Shown here: positions 15,851 to 25,976 of the stretch, in pieces
Layout: each line of letters opens with the position of its first letter
Position numbering within the stretch: position 1 is the first letter of the stretch
Assembly: GCF_027923465.1 (NCBI RefSeq)
Contig: NZ_BRLB01000001.1
Span: 1,178,001 to 1,242,000 of the forward strand
Length of the DNA: 64,000 bases
Reading direction: 5' to 3'
DNA from: Vallitalea longa
GTDB taxonomy: Bacteria; Bacillota; Clostridia; Lachnospirales; Vallitaleaceae
Notes under the pieces: generated by a model
Database searches by the model: none
What the model saw: the letters and a program-made list of their open reading frames with translations, nothing else
Told to the model about the DNA's origin: nothing
Made by a program: the position numbers and the translations under genes

Positions 15851-17551
15851 TTAATCAATTATATCATTAATAATTTTCATTACACCTTCTGAAAATTCTT
15901 GTAAGTGCTTATCCGCCTCATCATTAGATGAGTCTTTTACACCAAAGTAAAATTTGATTTTGGGTTCAGTTCCGGATGGTCTTACACAAAACCATGATTC
16001 ATCACTTAATTTAAAATATAATACATTTGATTTAGGTAAATCTGTGTCTTGTAGATAATCTATAGCTTCTATTATTTCTACGTTGTTTATGCTTTTTGGA
16101 GGATTAGTTCTTAATTCCTTTAATATATGTTTAATCTTATTAACTCCTTCAATACCTTTTAATGTAACTGCTTCAAGTGTTTCTTTGTAGTAACCATATT
16201 TTTCATAAATTTTCATTAATGCATCATAGAGAGTTAATCCTTTCAACTTATAATATGCCCCTAGTTCACATACCATCATCGTTGCAACTACTGCATCCTT
16301 ATCTCTGGCATGTGTACCAATTAAGCATCCGTAACTTTCTTCAAATCCAAATAAATATTCATATGAATCATCTTGTTTGAACTCTTTTATCTTTTCACCA
16401 ATGTATTTGAATCCAGTGAGAACTTCTATAAGTTTGATATTATAACTATCAGCTATGGTTTTTGCCATATCAGTAGTAACGATTGTCTCTATTACAGCAC
16501 CATTTTTCGGAAGAACATCATTAGCATTTTTCTGAGATAAAATATAATCCAATAATAGTACTCCTATCATATTGCCAGTTAATGCAACATATTCATCGTC
16601 TTTTCTGACAAGAACACCTAATCTGTCAGCATCAGGATCAGTTGCTAATATGACATCAGCATTTTTTTCTTTCCCCAGCTTAATTGCAAGCTTAAAAGCC
16701 TTTATATCTTCTGGATTAGGGTAGCTGACTGTAGAGAATTTGCTATCTGGTAATTCCTGTTCTTTGACTACAAAAACTTTTTTGAATCCTATTTCATCCA
16801 ATATCCTTCTAACAGGCTTATTTCCTGTTCCATGAAGAGGGGTATATACTATATTAAAATCATCGGCTGCTTTCTTGATTACGTCAGGATTGATGATTTG
16901 TTTTTTCAATTCTTCTATAAATTTATCATCAATTTCTTTTCCTATGACATTATATAATCCGCTTTTGCTAGCCTCATTTTTATCCATAGATAAAACATCT
17001 TTATAATCTGTTACTTTTTTGACTTCACCTATAATTTCTACGTCTCTTGGAGATGTAATCTGTGCTCCATCTTCCCAATATACTTTGTATCCATTATATT
17101 CCGCTGGATTATGACTTGCAGTTACAACTATTCCTGCTATAGCTTTTAATTCTCTTACTGCAAAAGATAGCTCAGGTGTTGGTCGAAGGCTTTCAAATAC
17201 ATAAGCTTTTATACCATTGGCATTTAATACAAGAGCTGCTTCATCTGCAAACTCAGGAGACATATACCTAGAATCGTAAGCAATCACAACACCTTTATCA
17301 ATTGCTTCTTGTCCCCCTATTTTTATATAATTAGCTAAACCTTGAGTAGCTTTCCTAACAGTATAGATATTCATTCTGTTACTTCCAGCTCCTATAATAC
17401 CTCGAAGCCCTCCAGTTCCGAATTCAAGTTCTTTATAGAATCTTTCTTGTATTTCAACATCGTCATCTTTGATATCTAATAATTCCTTTTTAGTGTCTTG
17501 ATCAAAGTAGTCATTTTCTAGCCATTGATTATAATTTTTTAAATAATCCAC
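15851..17551 (-). CDS. pgcA: phosphoglucomutase / phospho-sugar mutase
   Basis: A 566-residue alpha-D-phosphohexomutase that interconverts glucose-6-phosphate and glucose-1-phosphate, the substrate of GalU. It shows the phosphoserine loop TASHNPAEYNGYK (Ser146), the metal loop DPDADRLG (305-312), the sugar-binding GFEESYG segment, and the phosphate-binding RPSGTEPKIKFY near the C-terminus. The start is a GTG at 17551 with GGAGG seven bases upstream. It ends a probable operon with the O-antigen-ligase-like and PEGA genes, suggesting a link to surface glycan supply. Confidence 0.93.
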   Translation of the reverse strand: MDYLKNYNQWLENDYFDQDTKKELLDIKDDDVEIQERFYKELEFGTGGLRGIIGAGSNRMNIYTVRKATQGLANYIKIGGQEAIDKGVVIAYDSRYMSPEFADEAALVLNANGIKAYVFESLRPTPELSFAVRELKAIAGIVVTASHNPAEYNGYKVYWEDGAQITSPRDVEIIGEVKKVTDYKDVLSMDKNEASKSGLYNVIGKEIDDKFIEELKKQIINPDVIKKAADDFNIVYTPLHGTGNKPVRRILDEIGFKKVFVVKEQELPDSKFSTVSYPNPEDIKAFKLAIKLGKEKNADVILATDPDADRLGVLVRKDDEYVALTGNMIGVLLLDYILSQKNANDVLPKNGAVIETIVTTDMAKTIADSYNIKLIEVLTGFKYIGEKIKEFKQDDSYEYLFGFEESYGCLIGTHARDKDAVVATMMVCELGAYYKLKGLTLYDALMKIYEKYGYYKETLEAVTLKGIEGVNKIKHILKELRTNPPKSINNVEIIEAIDYLQDTDLPKSNVLYFKLSDESWFCVRPSGTEPKIKFYFGVKDSSNDEADKHLQEFSEGVMKIINDIID

Positions 17552-17585
17552 ATATATACCTCCATTATAGTTAATATATTATTAT

Positions 17586-18977
17586 CTAATCATCTTCTTC
17601 ATTATCATCGAAAGAAGGTAATTCTTCAATTCTTACATCATCTGTTTCATCATTATCAAAATCATCATTAGGTACTACTATAGGATTGTCAGATTCTGTA
17701 TTAAGCTTTTCTAACTCTGGAAAAGTTTGATAAGAATCTTCGCCATTATCTTTAACAACAATTTCATACATCTTAGAGAAATAACCGTCTCTTCTAAGAG
17801 TTATAGTATGTTCACCTGGTTCTATAGGTGTTGTTATCGGTAATACACCAATGAAATTTCCATCTATATATATATCTGCTCCTTCTGGACTATCTACATG
17901 AATATAAGTTGGTTTCTTCTCTAAATCTATTTCAAAAGTTGCAAATGGTTTATTGACAACTAATTCGTTCTCCCAGTCTACAAACCCATCTTTAACAATC
18001 TTAATTGTATATTTTCCATAATCCAAAGAAATAGGTTTAGAAAAATCGCTGTAAGTTTCTCCATTAATGGTAAATGAAATATCTTTTTGGGCAACACTAA
18101 ATTGAACCATACCTTTTCTTGGCGTAGCATCTTTTACATCAATTGTAACCCTCTGATCTTTTTCTACCATAACTTCAGTTTCATAAGTTAATTGGTCATT
18201 AGTAACCAGAATATCATGAACACCTACAGGCACTGCTACTAATGTATTTTCTTCTATATTTACTGTTTTGTTAGTACCGATCTCTAATATTCCACCTATG
18301 AAATTACTATGGTTATTAAGTGAGATGTAACCATGCCCTTTTTCCATTATAATGGTCCATACATTGTCTTTATATCCCATTAGGGTAACTTCATCTTCAG
18401 GAGCTAAATCATCCATGCCAAAAGAATTACCATTAAAAATAGTTACTAGGTCATCTGTATAATTATATATATCATTACCTACAGTAATAGTCTTTTTTTC
18501 TTTATCCACAACAACTTCATTGATTTTACTTCTTTTCCAAGTCTTAGCTGTTTTATGAATAAAATCTGGTCTCTTTTCTTTTTTGTCATATTTGGTTTCT
18601 ATCATATCTCCTACATTAAATTGTACAAGTGTCATTAATGAACCATATTCATCTTTTATATCAACAGCACTATCAATTTTCAATGTAACGGATTCATTGT
18701 TTTCAATATTCAATATTGTCAATTGATCATTTTCCGAATCAACTTCTTTAATAACCCCTAATGCTCTAACATATTCTACATCTCTATTACCATCATTATC
18801 AACATTATTATCAACAGTTATATCTTGGTTGCCTTTATTTTTATTGTCTGGTTTCTTTTTCATACTACTGAATGCAATAGTTAGTATTACTACAAGTATA
18901 ACTAAAAGTCCCAATACTCCAATTATAGTCATTTTAGTCACAATATCTGTTTTCTTCTTTTTCTTATTATTATCCAT
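17586..18977 (-). CDS. PEGA-domain membrane-anchored protein
   Basis: A 463-residue protein with a Lys-rich cytoplasmic start and one membrane helix (about 15-33), so it is mostly extracytoplasmic. A beta-rich middle region precedes tandem PEGA-type units, of which the clearest is THVHVDSPEGA-like at about 358-425 (IYIDGNFIGVLPITTPIEPGEHTITLRRDGY). The C-terminal tail is highly acidic. PEGA domains occur in surface proteins, but their function is poorly known. An AGGTGG site precedes the ATG. It lies 59 bp after the O-antigen-ligase-like gene and 34 bp before pgcA. Confidence 0.82.
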   Translation of the reverse strand: MDNNKKKKKTDIVTKMTIIGVLGLLVILVVILTIAFSSMKKKPDNKNKGNQDITVDNNVDNDGNRDVEYVRALGVIKEVDSENDQLTILNIENNESVTLKIDSAVDIKDEYGSLMTLVQFNVGDMIETKYDKKEKRPDFIHKTAKTWKRSKINEVVVDKEKKTITVGNDIYNYTDDLVTIFNGNSFGMDDLAPEDEVTLMGYKDNVWTIIMEKGHGYISLNNHSNFIGGILEIGTNKTVNIEENTLVAVPVGVHDILVTNDQLTYETEVMVEKDQRVTIDVKDATPRKGMVQFSVAQKDISFTINGETYSDFSKPISLDYGKYTIKIVKDGFVDWENELVVNKPFATFEIDLEKKPTYIHVDSPEGADIYIDGNFIGVLPITTPIEPGEHTITLRRDGYFSKMYEIVVKDNGEDSYQTFPELEKLNTESDNPIVVPNDDFDNDETDDVRIEELPSFDDNEEDD

Positions 18978-19036
18978 AATTCCACCTCGCGTTAAATTAT
19001 ATTATTAACATAGATATAATCTTATGATAGATTAGT

Positions 19037-20737
19037 TTATGTTAAATTTATAATCTTGTCATAAAGTTTTTTTGCACTATCATAAATTTCTGTTAGCTTT
19101 TTTGACATATATAATCTAGGTATATGTTTAACATTATAATCAGTAAGCCTTTCTTTTGCAAGTTTATTAAGTCTATATGGTATCTCAAATATTTGTTCCA
19201 ATTGTTCCAAAGCCTCATCATTACTGTTATTACTAAGATTTTCATTTGCTAAATCTAATAATATAGTACTATATTTTTCCAGATGTGTAATGCTCAATGG
19301 ATTTAGGTTTATTAATTTTTCTGCAGATATATATGCTTTTTCCAATTCCCAATTTTTATAATCAATATCTCTCTTAATGATGTAAGCATCTATCGCATAT
19401 TGATTATTTTCGATAACCCAATCAGCTAACTCATATGCTTTTTCTGGTTTCATCTGCTTATAATACTTCGCAAGATCAATTTTAGCCTCTGTATTATAAG
19501 GATACATGTATAGAGATTTTTCATTCTCTCCTGCATAAGCATAATATGAACTTAAAGCCATATATATATAACTGGTCAAAAAAATACTGATAATCAAGAT
19601 TGAGCATTCTCGATTAATATTTATTGTTTTCATTTTATCTTTATCAATAAAGACTATTATCACAATGCAGAAACCAATAACTAGAAATTGAAAATCAAAA
19701 TCCACTGCCCCATGTCCGAATATAATAAATAGAATCAGTTTATTATAGAAGGATAATTTTCTATTAAATATATTTCGCATGAAATATAAACCAACAAGTA
19801 CAAATCCAACGATACCTATATCCATAACAATCTGTAAAACATTACTATGTATATATTTCACATAATAACTAGCTCCAGTCTGATATATTCTCTGTATATA
19901 ATAGTATCCAAGATGTCCCGTTCCAAATGGATGATCTTTCATGATTGATATACTGTCTTTGTAATATAACAGTCTAGTAAGCCATTCACTAGTCTTAATA
20001 GATGTTTCTTCAATTCTGTTAAACACGTATGATATATCTACACTAATTATGATGATATACCACAAAAGTGTTCCTAATAATATAAACGGTACTAGATGTT
20101 TTATTTTTTTTCTGTCATAGATGATAACAATCAATAATGCACCAATCCCAATAATATACATGCTTCTACTAAAAGTTAATAGAAAACAAGTCCACATTAT
20201 CATAATTGCGAGATAGTCATATGTCTGTATTTTTTCTTTTGAGATCATTATTATTATAGATATCAAAATGAAAACAGCGAATGTATTGGGATATTGAAAA
20301 AAGGAACCAAGCCTTCCTTTCTGTACAAACATTTCTTGAAGATAAGGTATAAAAAAAGCAGATAAGGCGATTACTGATATTATTGTACCAGAATAGGAAA
20401 TTGCATTCATATAATCTCTTTTATCAATATTAGTCTGCATCATGACCAGATAAAATATATAGACAACCAATACCTTCAAGAAACCCATTACAGCCATACC
20501 TTTATCAACAGCATAAAATGTCGAGGCAAAATATAATATTATTCCTATGAGAATACAAACATTATTTATACTCTTTTCAAATTTAATACTCTTATTAATT
20601 ATTATATAATATGTTAATACCACTAATAAAAAAGCTCCTGCTAAATATACTTGATGATAAAAATACATTCCCTGAAAAAAAGGACATATAATAATAAAAC
20701 TCAATATAATTGCTTTTTCTATACTATTTCTTTTCAC
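19037..20737 (-). CDS. O-antigen ligase-like (Wzy_C) membrane protein with helical repeat tail
   Basis: A 566-residue integral membrane protein with about ten to twelve helices (residues 10-400). The central Wzy_C-type region includes SRSMYIIGIGALL and, in an external loop, DHPFGTGHLGYY, which matches the HPxxGxG motif of O-antigen ligases/polymerases. The C-terminal 160 residues form TPR-like helices (EKAYELADWVIENN). Such proteins join or polymerise glycans at the outer membrane face. In Gram-positives the acceptor may be a teichoic acid or protein; it cannot be identified here. The start is a GTG with an AAGGAAG site; a promoter lies at 20801-20829. Confidence 0.8.
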   Translation of the reverse strand: MKRNSIEKAIILSFIIICPFFQGMYFYHQVYLAGAFLLVVLTYYIIINKSIKFEKSINNVCILIGIILYFASTFYAVDKGMAVMGFLKVLVVYIFYLVMMQTNIDKRDYMNAISYSGTIISVIALSAFFIPYLQEMFVQKGRLGSFFQYPNTFAVFILISIIIMISKEKIQTYDYLAIMIMWTCFLLTFSRSMYIIGIGALLIVIIYDRKKIKHLVPFILLGTLLWYIIIISVDISYVFNRIEETSIKTSEWLTRLLYYKDSISIMKDHPFGTGHLGYYYIQRIYQTGASYYVKYIHSNVLQIVMDIGIVGFVLVGLYFMRNIFNRKLSFYNKLILFIIFGHGAVDFDFQFLVIGFCIVIIVFIDKDKMKTININRECSILIISIFLTSYIYMALSSYYAYAGENEKSLYMYPYNTEAKIDLAKYYKQMKPEKAYELADWVIENNQYAIDAYIIKRDIDYKNWELEKAYISAEKLINLNPLSITHLEKYSTILLDLANENLSNNSNDEALEQLEQIFEIPYRLNKLAKERLTDYNVKHIPRLYMSKKLTEIYDSAKKLYDKIINLT

Positions 20738-20800
20738 TATGCTTTTCTTCCTTAATCGAGTAATAGATTTTATTATCTATATTATTAACTTTTCGATTAT

Positions 20801-20829
20801 ATTTTATAGTTTATTTTACCATTTAACAA
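20801..20829 (-). promoter_or_regulatory. sigma-A promoter of the Wzy-like/PEGA/pgcA operon
   Basis: On the minus strand TTGTTA (20824-20829) and TAAAAT (20801-20806) are separated by 17 bp, about 65 bases upstream of the GTG start at 20737. Confidence 0.5.
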
Positions 20830-20844
20830 GTATTTTTCCATATT

Positions 20845-21618
20845 TTATAATTGTTCTTTTAATTTTGTTGGAGTTATCCCTACATATTTCTTGAATATTG
20901 AACTAAAATATCTACTATCATTAAATCCTACTAACTCTGCCACTTGGTATATCCTTATATGTTCATCTTGAAGCAGTGAAATAGCCATTTTGCATCTATA
21001 TCTAGTTAAATAATCAACAAATGTATACCCTGTTTCTTTTTTAAATAATCTGCTTAAGTAACTCTCAGTAATATATAGTTTGTCAGCGACTTCTTTAATA
21101 TTGATATCATTGAAATAATCATTTCTTATACATTTAATAGCTTTTGAAACATATCTTTTCTTACCCTCCGTAATATTGTTTTGGTATTCTTGAAAATCAA
21201 AAAACTCATCTATAGCATTATATTCTTTTTCATATTCTTCTTTTTTACTTTCAACTGAATTGACTATTTTTTCAAGTGCATCATATAATTCATTATCCTC
21301 TACAGGTTTTAAGAGATATTCTTTAACTCCTAATGAAATAGCCTGCTGAGCATATTTAAATTCATCATATCCTGATATGATTATGTATTCTGCTTTTATC
21401 TTATTTTTTAGATCTTTTATCATATTGATTCCATCCATTTTAGGCATACGAACGTCAGTGATGACTATATGAGGTTTTACCCTTAAAATCATTTCTATAC
21501 CTTCTGAACCATTAGATGCTTCTCCTACAACTTTACATCCGAGTTCTTCCCATGGTGTCGTAATCACAAGTCCCTTTCTAGTAAGTATTTCATCTTCAAC
21601 AACTACAACTTTTACCAT
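20845..21618 (-). CDS. YesN-type response regulator (receiver + AraC HTH)
   Basis: A 257-residue regulator with an N-terminal receiver (Asp55 in ITDVRMPK; LLKPVED near 102-108) and a C-terminal double helix-turn-helix AraC domain (about 155-257; LYITESYLSRLFKKETGYTF and VGFNDSRYFSSIFKKYVGITP). I chose the ATG at 21618 (AAAGGA nine bases upstream) over a TTG-initiated form at 21636. It follows the YesM-like kinase gene and probably activates the upstream importer operon, perhaps through the 20-bp-spaced repeats at 28262-28293. Confidence 0.9.
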   Translation of the reverse strand: MVKVVVVEDEILTRKGLVITTPWEELGCKVVGEASNGSEGIEMILRVKPHIVITDVRMPKMDGINMIKDLKNKIKAEYIIISGYDEFKYAQQAISLGVKEYLLKPVEDNELYDALEKIVNSVESKKEEYEKEYNAIDEFFDFQEYQNNITEGKKRYVSKAIKCIRNDYFNDINIKEVADKLYITESYLSRLFKKETGYTFVDYLTRYRCKMAISLLQDEHIRIYQVAELVGFNDSRYFSSIFKKYVGITPTKLKEQL

Positions 21619-21653
21619 TAAACACAATCCTTTCAATATTACCTAAATAATAT

Positions 21654-23384
21654 TTATTTATAATCACATTTTACTGGTATTTGTATAATTACTTTTGTAC
21701 CCTCTCTGAATTTACTTAATATATTAATACCATAATCTTCTCCATAGTATAATTTGATTCTCTGATCTACATTGTATAAGCCAACATGTTCATCACTTTT
21801 TTTAATGATTGCTCTATCCAGTTCTTCTTCATTCATCCCGATACCATTATCGATAATAATAAAATATATGATATCTTTTCTCTTATATCCTTTAATAATA
21901 AGAGTACCCTTATCATCTATATTATCAAAACCATGAACTATAGAATTTTCAACAATAGGCTGTAAGATTAACTTAGGTATGTGATATTGAAGAATCTCTT
22001 CATCAATATTAATTTTGGTACTGAATTTATTGTTGTACCTAATCTTTTGTATTTCAAGATAATTATTTATGAGATTAAGATTTTCTTTTACTGTTAAGAA
22101 CTCTCTATTGCAATTTATGCTATTTCTAAGTAAACTCCCTAGTTGAGTTGCTATAATACTTATTTCTTTTACATTATTTAATTTTGCAATCCACTTAATG
22201 GCATCTAGGGTATTATACAAGAAATGTGGTTTTATCTGTGCTTGAAGTATTTTTATTTCTGCTATTCTAAGCCGTTTCTGTTTATCAATTGTATTATCCA
22301 TAGATTCCTTTAATCTATTTACCATGTGATTAAAACTATTTTCAAGCATTCCCAGCTCATCATTACGATTAAGATTAACTTGAATTGTTAGATTTCCTTC
22401 TTCTACCTTTTTCATACTTGCAACTAATTTCTTAATAGGTCTTACCATATATTTAGCTACAATAAATGAAATCAGAATTGCAAAAATCAAACAAATCAAA
22501 CAACTAAGTAGTATTTTTCTCTTAATATTACTATTGTTTTTTTGTACTATGTTAAGTGGTACAGTGGCAACCGTAGTTAATCGTAAAGGTTCATATGTAT
22601 AATTTACTATTAAATTAGGCGTTCTGTTTCCTTCTTCAACATATATTTTTTTTCTATTCTCCAACACTGCATTCCTATATTCCCCATTTAAAAAAAGTCC
22701 TTCATTTTCAGGATAATTAGCATCTGTGATAATGTAATGAAATTCATTAAGTATCATAACATTAAGAAGTTTACTAGTCCCTATAGAGTTGATAATATCT
22801 ACAATAGCATTTCTTTTTATATCTATTATTATATAACCTATATGATTTCCATTTACATCCAATATCTTTTTGCCCATAGAAAAAACTACTGCTTCCCCCA
22901 TTTGATTAGTGAATCTCTCTGGATATAGAACTATATTATCATTATCTTCCATCTCTCTGAAGATACCCCATGAATGTTTTATATTGTTATTATAAATATC
23001 AGGCATAGGAGAAGTTTCAAATAAAGCATTACCCTCTCTATCTAGTATATAAACAGGAAATTTATATTCTTTGCTAGCTAATAAAAAATATACCTTCTCA
23101 TTAATTTCATAGTAATAATCCTCTAATAAAACCTTACCATCTAAGATTTTATGAAGTTCATAATCCTTACTCATGATATTAATGATAGTTTTATATTCAT
23201 TTAAGAAGGTCTCTATATTTTTATTGATTTTGATTAAGCTGTCATGGGCTTCATCATATATTGCATCTTGAAGAATTTTTGAAGAAAGAGTATAACCTAG
23301 TAAGGTTAATACTAGAAGTGGTATAATACCTATTAGAATAAAAGAGAGTAATAATTTATTGAATAAGTGTTTATGAGGTTTCAT
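21654..23384 (-). CDS. YesM-type sensor histidine kinase
   Basis: A 576-residue membrane kinase with one helix near 10-32, a large extracytoplasmic sensor region (dCACHE-like, about 35-280), a second helix near 288-308, a HAMP domain (VAKYMVRPIKKLVASMKKVEEG), the phosphoacceptor motif QIKPHFLYNTLD, and an ATPase with PIVENSIVHG and DNGIGM boxes. YesM kinases typically sense sugars or oligosaccharides with their binding proteins. It probably monitors the substrate of the neighbouring ABC importer. A 19-bp inverted repeat lies between it and the PHP gene. Confidence 0.92.
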   Translation of the reverse strand: MKPHKHLFNKLLLSFILIGIIPLLVLTLLGYTLSSKILQDAIYDEAHDSLIKINKNIETFLNEYKTIINIMSKDYELHKILDGKVLLEDYYYEINEKVYFLLASKEYKFPVYILDREGNALFETSPMPDIYNNNIKHSWGIFREMEDNDNIVLYPERFTNQMGEAVVFSMGKKILDVNGNHIGYIIIDIKRNAIVDIINSIGTSKLLNVMILNEFHYIITDANYPENEGLFLNGEYRNAVLENRKKIYVEEGNRTPNLIVNYTYEPLRLTTVATVPLNIVQKNNSNIKRKILLSCLICLIFAILISFIVAKYMVRPIKKLVASMKKVEEGNLTIQVNLNRNDELGMLENSFNHMVNRLKESMDNTIDKQKRLRIAEIKILQAQIKPHFLYNTLDAIKWIAKLNNVKEISIIATQLGSLLRNSINCNREFLTVKENLNLINNYLEIQKIRYNNKFSTKINIDEEILQYHIPKLILQPIVENSIVHGFDNIDDKGTLIIKGYKRKDIIYFIIIDNGIGMNEEELDRAIIKKSDEHVGLYNVDQRIKLYYGEDYGINILSKFREGTKVIIQIPVKCDYK

Positions 23385-23441
23385 AATAAACCTTCTTTCT
23401 GTTAGAACTACAGATAGTTTCTTTAATTATGGTACTCAAAT

Positions 23442-23490
23442 AGCAGGATAAAAATATATATAATAATGACGTATATATTTTTATTCTGCT
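23442..23490. repeat. 19-bp inverted repeat between the PHP and kinase genes
   Basis: The arms 23442-23460 and 23472-23490 are complementary except at one position and enclose an 11-nt loop. The structure sits in the 167-bp gap inside the importer/kinase gene run. It could act as an mRNA processing or partial termination site; the outer end has no U-tract. Confidence 0.55.
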
Positions 23491-23551
23491 AAAACCTGTT
23501 ACGTACTTTATTCATATTACTGTTTTAGGAAAATGGATAATAATAAAATTA

Positions 23552-24289
23552 TTATATAGTGAAAATTTTATCTTCACTGATATTTAGTTTCTTAATAATC
23601 TGTAAGGGATATTTCAAATTGCATATCTCACTTTTTCTATGACAGTCGCTGCCAAAAGAAAAGAGAATATCTTTATCTAAAGCATGTTTAATGAAATTTT
23701 GATTTGGTTCTTTCCATAAACCACTTATTTCTATGGCTACTTTGTATTTTTCACATAATGTAAGAAGTTCTTCTTCCCATGATTCAATATAGTTGTCCTC
23801 TAGAAGTTGTTCATAGAAGGGTAATACTGTACAATGGCCTAAGATATCTACTCTAGTCTTTTGAAAAGTTTTTTTTACAGTGTCTAGTATACCTTCTAAT
23901 ATATATTTATTATCAGAGGAATCATATTGCTGTACATAATCTTTTCTATGACCAGCCCTATATCCAAAATATGCTGACAACCAAGTACGCTCATCAATAT
24001 TATCATTATATGTATGTATACTTGAAATAACATAATCAAGCTTACCCAATACTCTGTCCGACCATTTCGTATAATCTCCTATATTAGCCTCTATGCCCTT
24101 GTAGACATTATATTCTGTTAATCTGTCAAGGTATTCTTCTATGGCCTTCATCGTTGTCATTTTAGAACAAAAAACATGGTCAGAAATACCAATCTTGTAA
24201 CCTAATCCCTTAGCAACCTCCAATATTTCATCAACACTCGTATCTCCATCCGAAAAAATTGTATGTGTATGTAAATCTACAATGTCCAT
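23552..24289 (-). CDS. PHP-domain metal-dependent phosphoesterase
   Basis: A 245-residue PHP-family hydrolase, related to histidinol phosphatase and other phosphomonoesterases. Metal-binding motifs are visible in order: DLHTHTIFSDG (His7, His9), SDHV (36-39), a Glu in the EAN segment, SSIHTY, GHCTVLP and the final SDCHRK. I chose the ATG at 24289 (AAAGGA eleven bases upstream) over a nearby TTG. It lies 35 bp after the permease gene, so it is probably cotranscribed with the importer. It may dephosphorylate the imported compound; this is inference. Confidence 0.85.
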   Translation of the reverse strand: MDIVDLHTHTIFSDGDTSVDEILEVAKGLGYKIGISDHVFCSKMTTMKAIEEYLDRLTEYNVYKGIEANIGDYTKWSDRVLGKLDYVISSIHTYNDNIDERTWLSAYFGYRAGHRKDYVQQYDSSDNKYILEGILDTVKKTFQKTRVDILGHCTVLPFYEQLLEDNYIESWEEELLTLCEKYKVAIEISGLWKEPNQNFIKHALDKDILFSFGSDCHRKSEICNLKYPLQIIKKLNISEDKIFTI

Positions 24290-24323
24290 ATTTAACAAAG
24301 TCCTTTCAAATATAATTATAAAA

Positions 24324-25976
24324 TCATAAGCTTATCCCTTTACCTCCAGAAATCTTATTGAATACCAGTATAGATATAACCGTAGTAACTGTCAATATTG
24401 AAGCCAATGCTGCTGCAGTACCAAAGCTAGCCCTTACAACCTCTGTATAGATAGCAACGGAAATAGTAGCCGTCTTACCAGTATATAATATAATACTAGA
24501 ACTTAACTCATTAATAGTAGTTATCCAACTGAGTATAGCTCCCGATATGACTCCTGGCGCCATGAGTCTGGCAGTTGTCTTAAAAAAAGTTTTCATTGGA
24601 GAAACCCCTAAATTAATAGAAGCCTCCTCAATACTAGGATCTATCTGATATAAAATAGCAGTACTAGACCTAATAGTATAAGGTAATTTCCTAATGACAT
24701 AAGAAATAATCATTATCCATGCTGTTCCAGCTAACAGAATAGGTCCTTTGTTAAAAGCTACAAGTAAACTGATACCAAGTACAGCCCCTGGAATAACATA
24801 TGGGAACATAATCAGAATATCCAATAAACTATTAACCCTAGATTTCTTTCTGACAATTAAATATGATAATAACAATCCTGCAACGACCATAATTATGATA
24901 GCAACTGTTGAGTATAAAAAAGTATTCTTAATATTTGTTGATAACTTGTTAATAATCATTCTGTAACTATCAAGGCTAAAACCCTTTACGAAGATAGGTC
25001 CCTTAGTCTTAATAAATGATGTTATAACAACTACTACCTGCTGTATCATAGCGAAACCTGCAACAACTACACAAAGAATGGTTAACCCTATTCGCTTACC
25101 TTTTGTTAATTTAGTCACTTTTGGCGGTCTAAGAGAACTCATCATATAACTTTTCTTAGAAATAATTAGTTTCTGAACAAGTAATATTGCTACAGCACAT
25201 ATTATTATGATTACACTAAGCATACTTGCTATACTTGCATTACCACCTATCTCACTCATATATTCTTCATATATTAAAACCGGCAGTACTTTATAACCTT
25301 CTCCTATCAACATTGGAGTTCCAAAATCTGCAAGGGAAGTCATAAATACCATAAGGGCTCCTGCTGTTATAGTAGGAAGTATTAATGGGAATGTAATAGT
25401 TAATAGCTTCTTAATTCCCGATACCCCTAAATTTTCTGCTGCCTCTTCAATTGAAGAATCCATACTTTTAAGTGCCCCTGAAACGAAAAGATAGACATAA
25501 GGGAAAAACTTCAATGTAAAAACTAATACTATTCCTGACCATCCATAAATAGTAGGTAGCTCAATCCCTATATTCCTAAACAAATTAGTAATGAATCCGT
25601 TTCTTCCAAGTAATAAAATCCATGAATACGCTCCAATAAATGGTGGTGATAACAATGATAGTATAATCATAATATTAATTAATGGTTTCCCCCATATATT
25701 ATATCGTGTAGTAATATATGCCATGGGAAGACCAATCAATGTTGAAAAAATAGTGGCAGCAATTACTACAGATAGACTATTAAAAAGTGTTTTGTAATAA
25801 TAAGGATACCTAAAAAATTCTAAATAATTAGTTAACGATATATTCCCTGTTTCTTGCGAAATGAAACTTTCCCGAAGCATTGAAAAGAAAGGGAATACTA
25901 ACACTACAGCTAAGATTATGAATGCAATAATTCTAACTATATTCCAAAAGTTAAAGAACTTTTTGAGATATTTCAT
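24324..25976 (-). CDS. ABC importer permease, fused FbpB/AfuB type
   Basis: A 550-residue permease with about twelve helices in two homologous halves. Each half has an EAA loop that contacts the ATPase: EEAAENLGVSGIKKLL (about 181-196) and EEASINLGVSPMKTFF (about 455-470). This fused architecture is typical of the Fbp/Sfu/Afu group, which imports ferric iron or, in AfuABC, sugar phosphates. It overlaps the ATPase gene by 4 bp. The binding protein and ATPase are encoded just upstream. Confidence 0.92.
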   Translation of the reverse strand: MKYLKKFFNFWNIVRIIAFIILAVVLVFPFFSMLRESFISQETGNISLTNYLEFFRYPYYYKTLFNSLSVVIAATIFSTLIGLPMAYITTRYNIWGKPLINIMIILSLLSPPFIGAYSWILLLGRNGFITNLFRNIGIELPTIYGWSGIVLVFTLKFFPYVYLFVSGALKSMDSSIEEAAENLGVSGIKKLLTITFPLILPTITAGALMVFMTSLADFGTPMLIGEGYKVLPVLIYEEYMSEIGGNASIASMLSVIIIICAVAILLVQKLIISKKSYMMSSLRPPKVTKLTKGKRIGLTILCVVVAGFAMIQQVVVVITSFIKTKGPIFVKGFSLDSYRMIINKLSTNIKNTFLYSTVAIIIMVVAGLLLSYLIVRKKSRVNSLLDILIMFPYVIPGAVLGISLLVAFNKGPILLAGTAWIMIISYVIRKLPYTIRSSTAILYQIDPSIEEASINLGVSPMKTFFKTTARLMAPGVISGAILSWITTINELSSSIILYTGKTATISVAIYTEVVRASFGTAAALASILTVTTVISILVFNKISGGKGISL

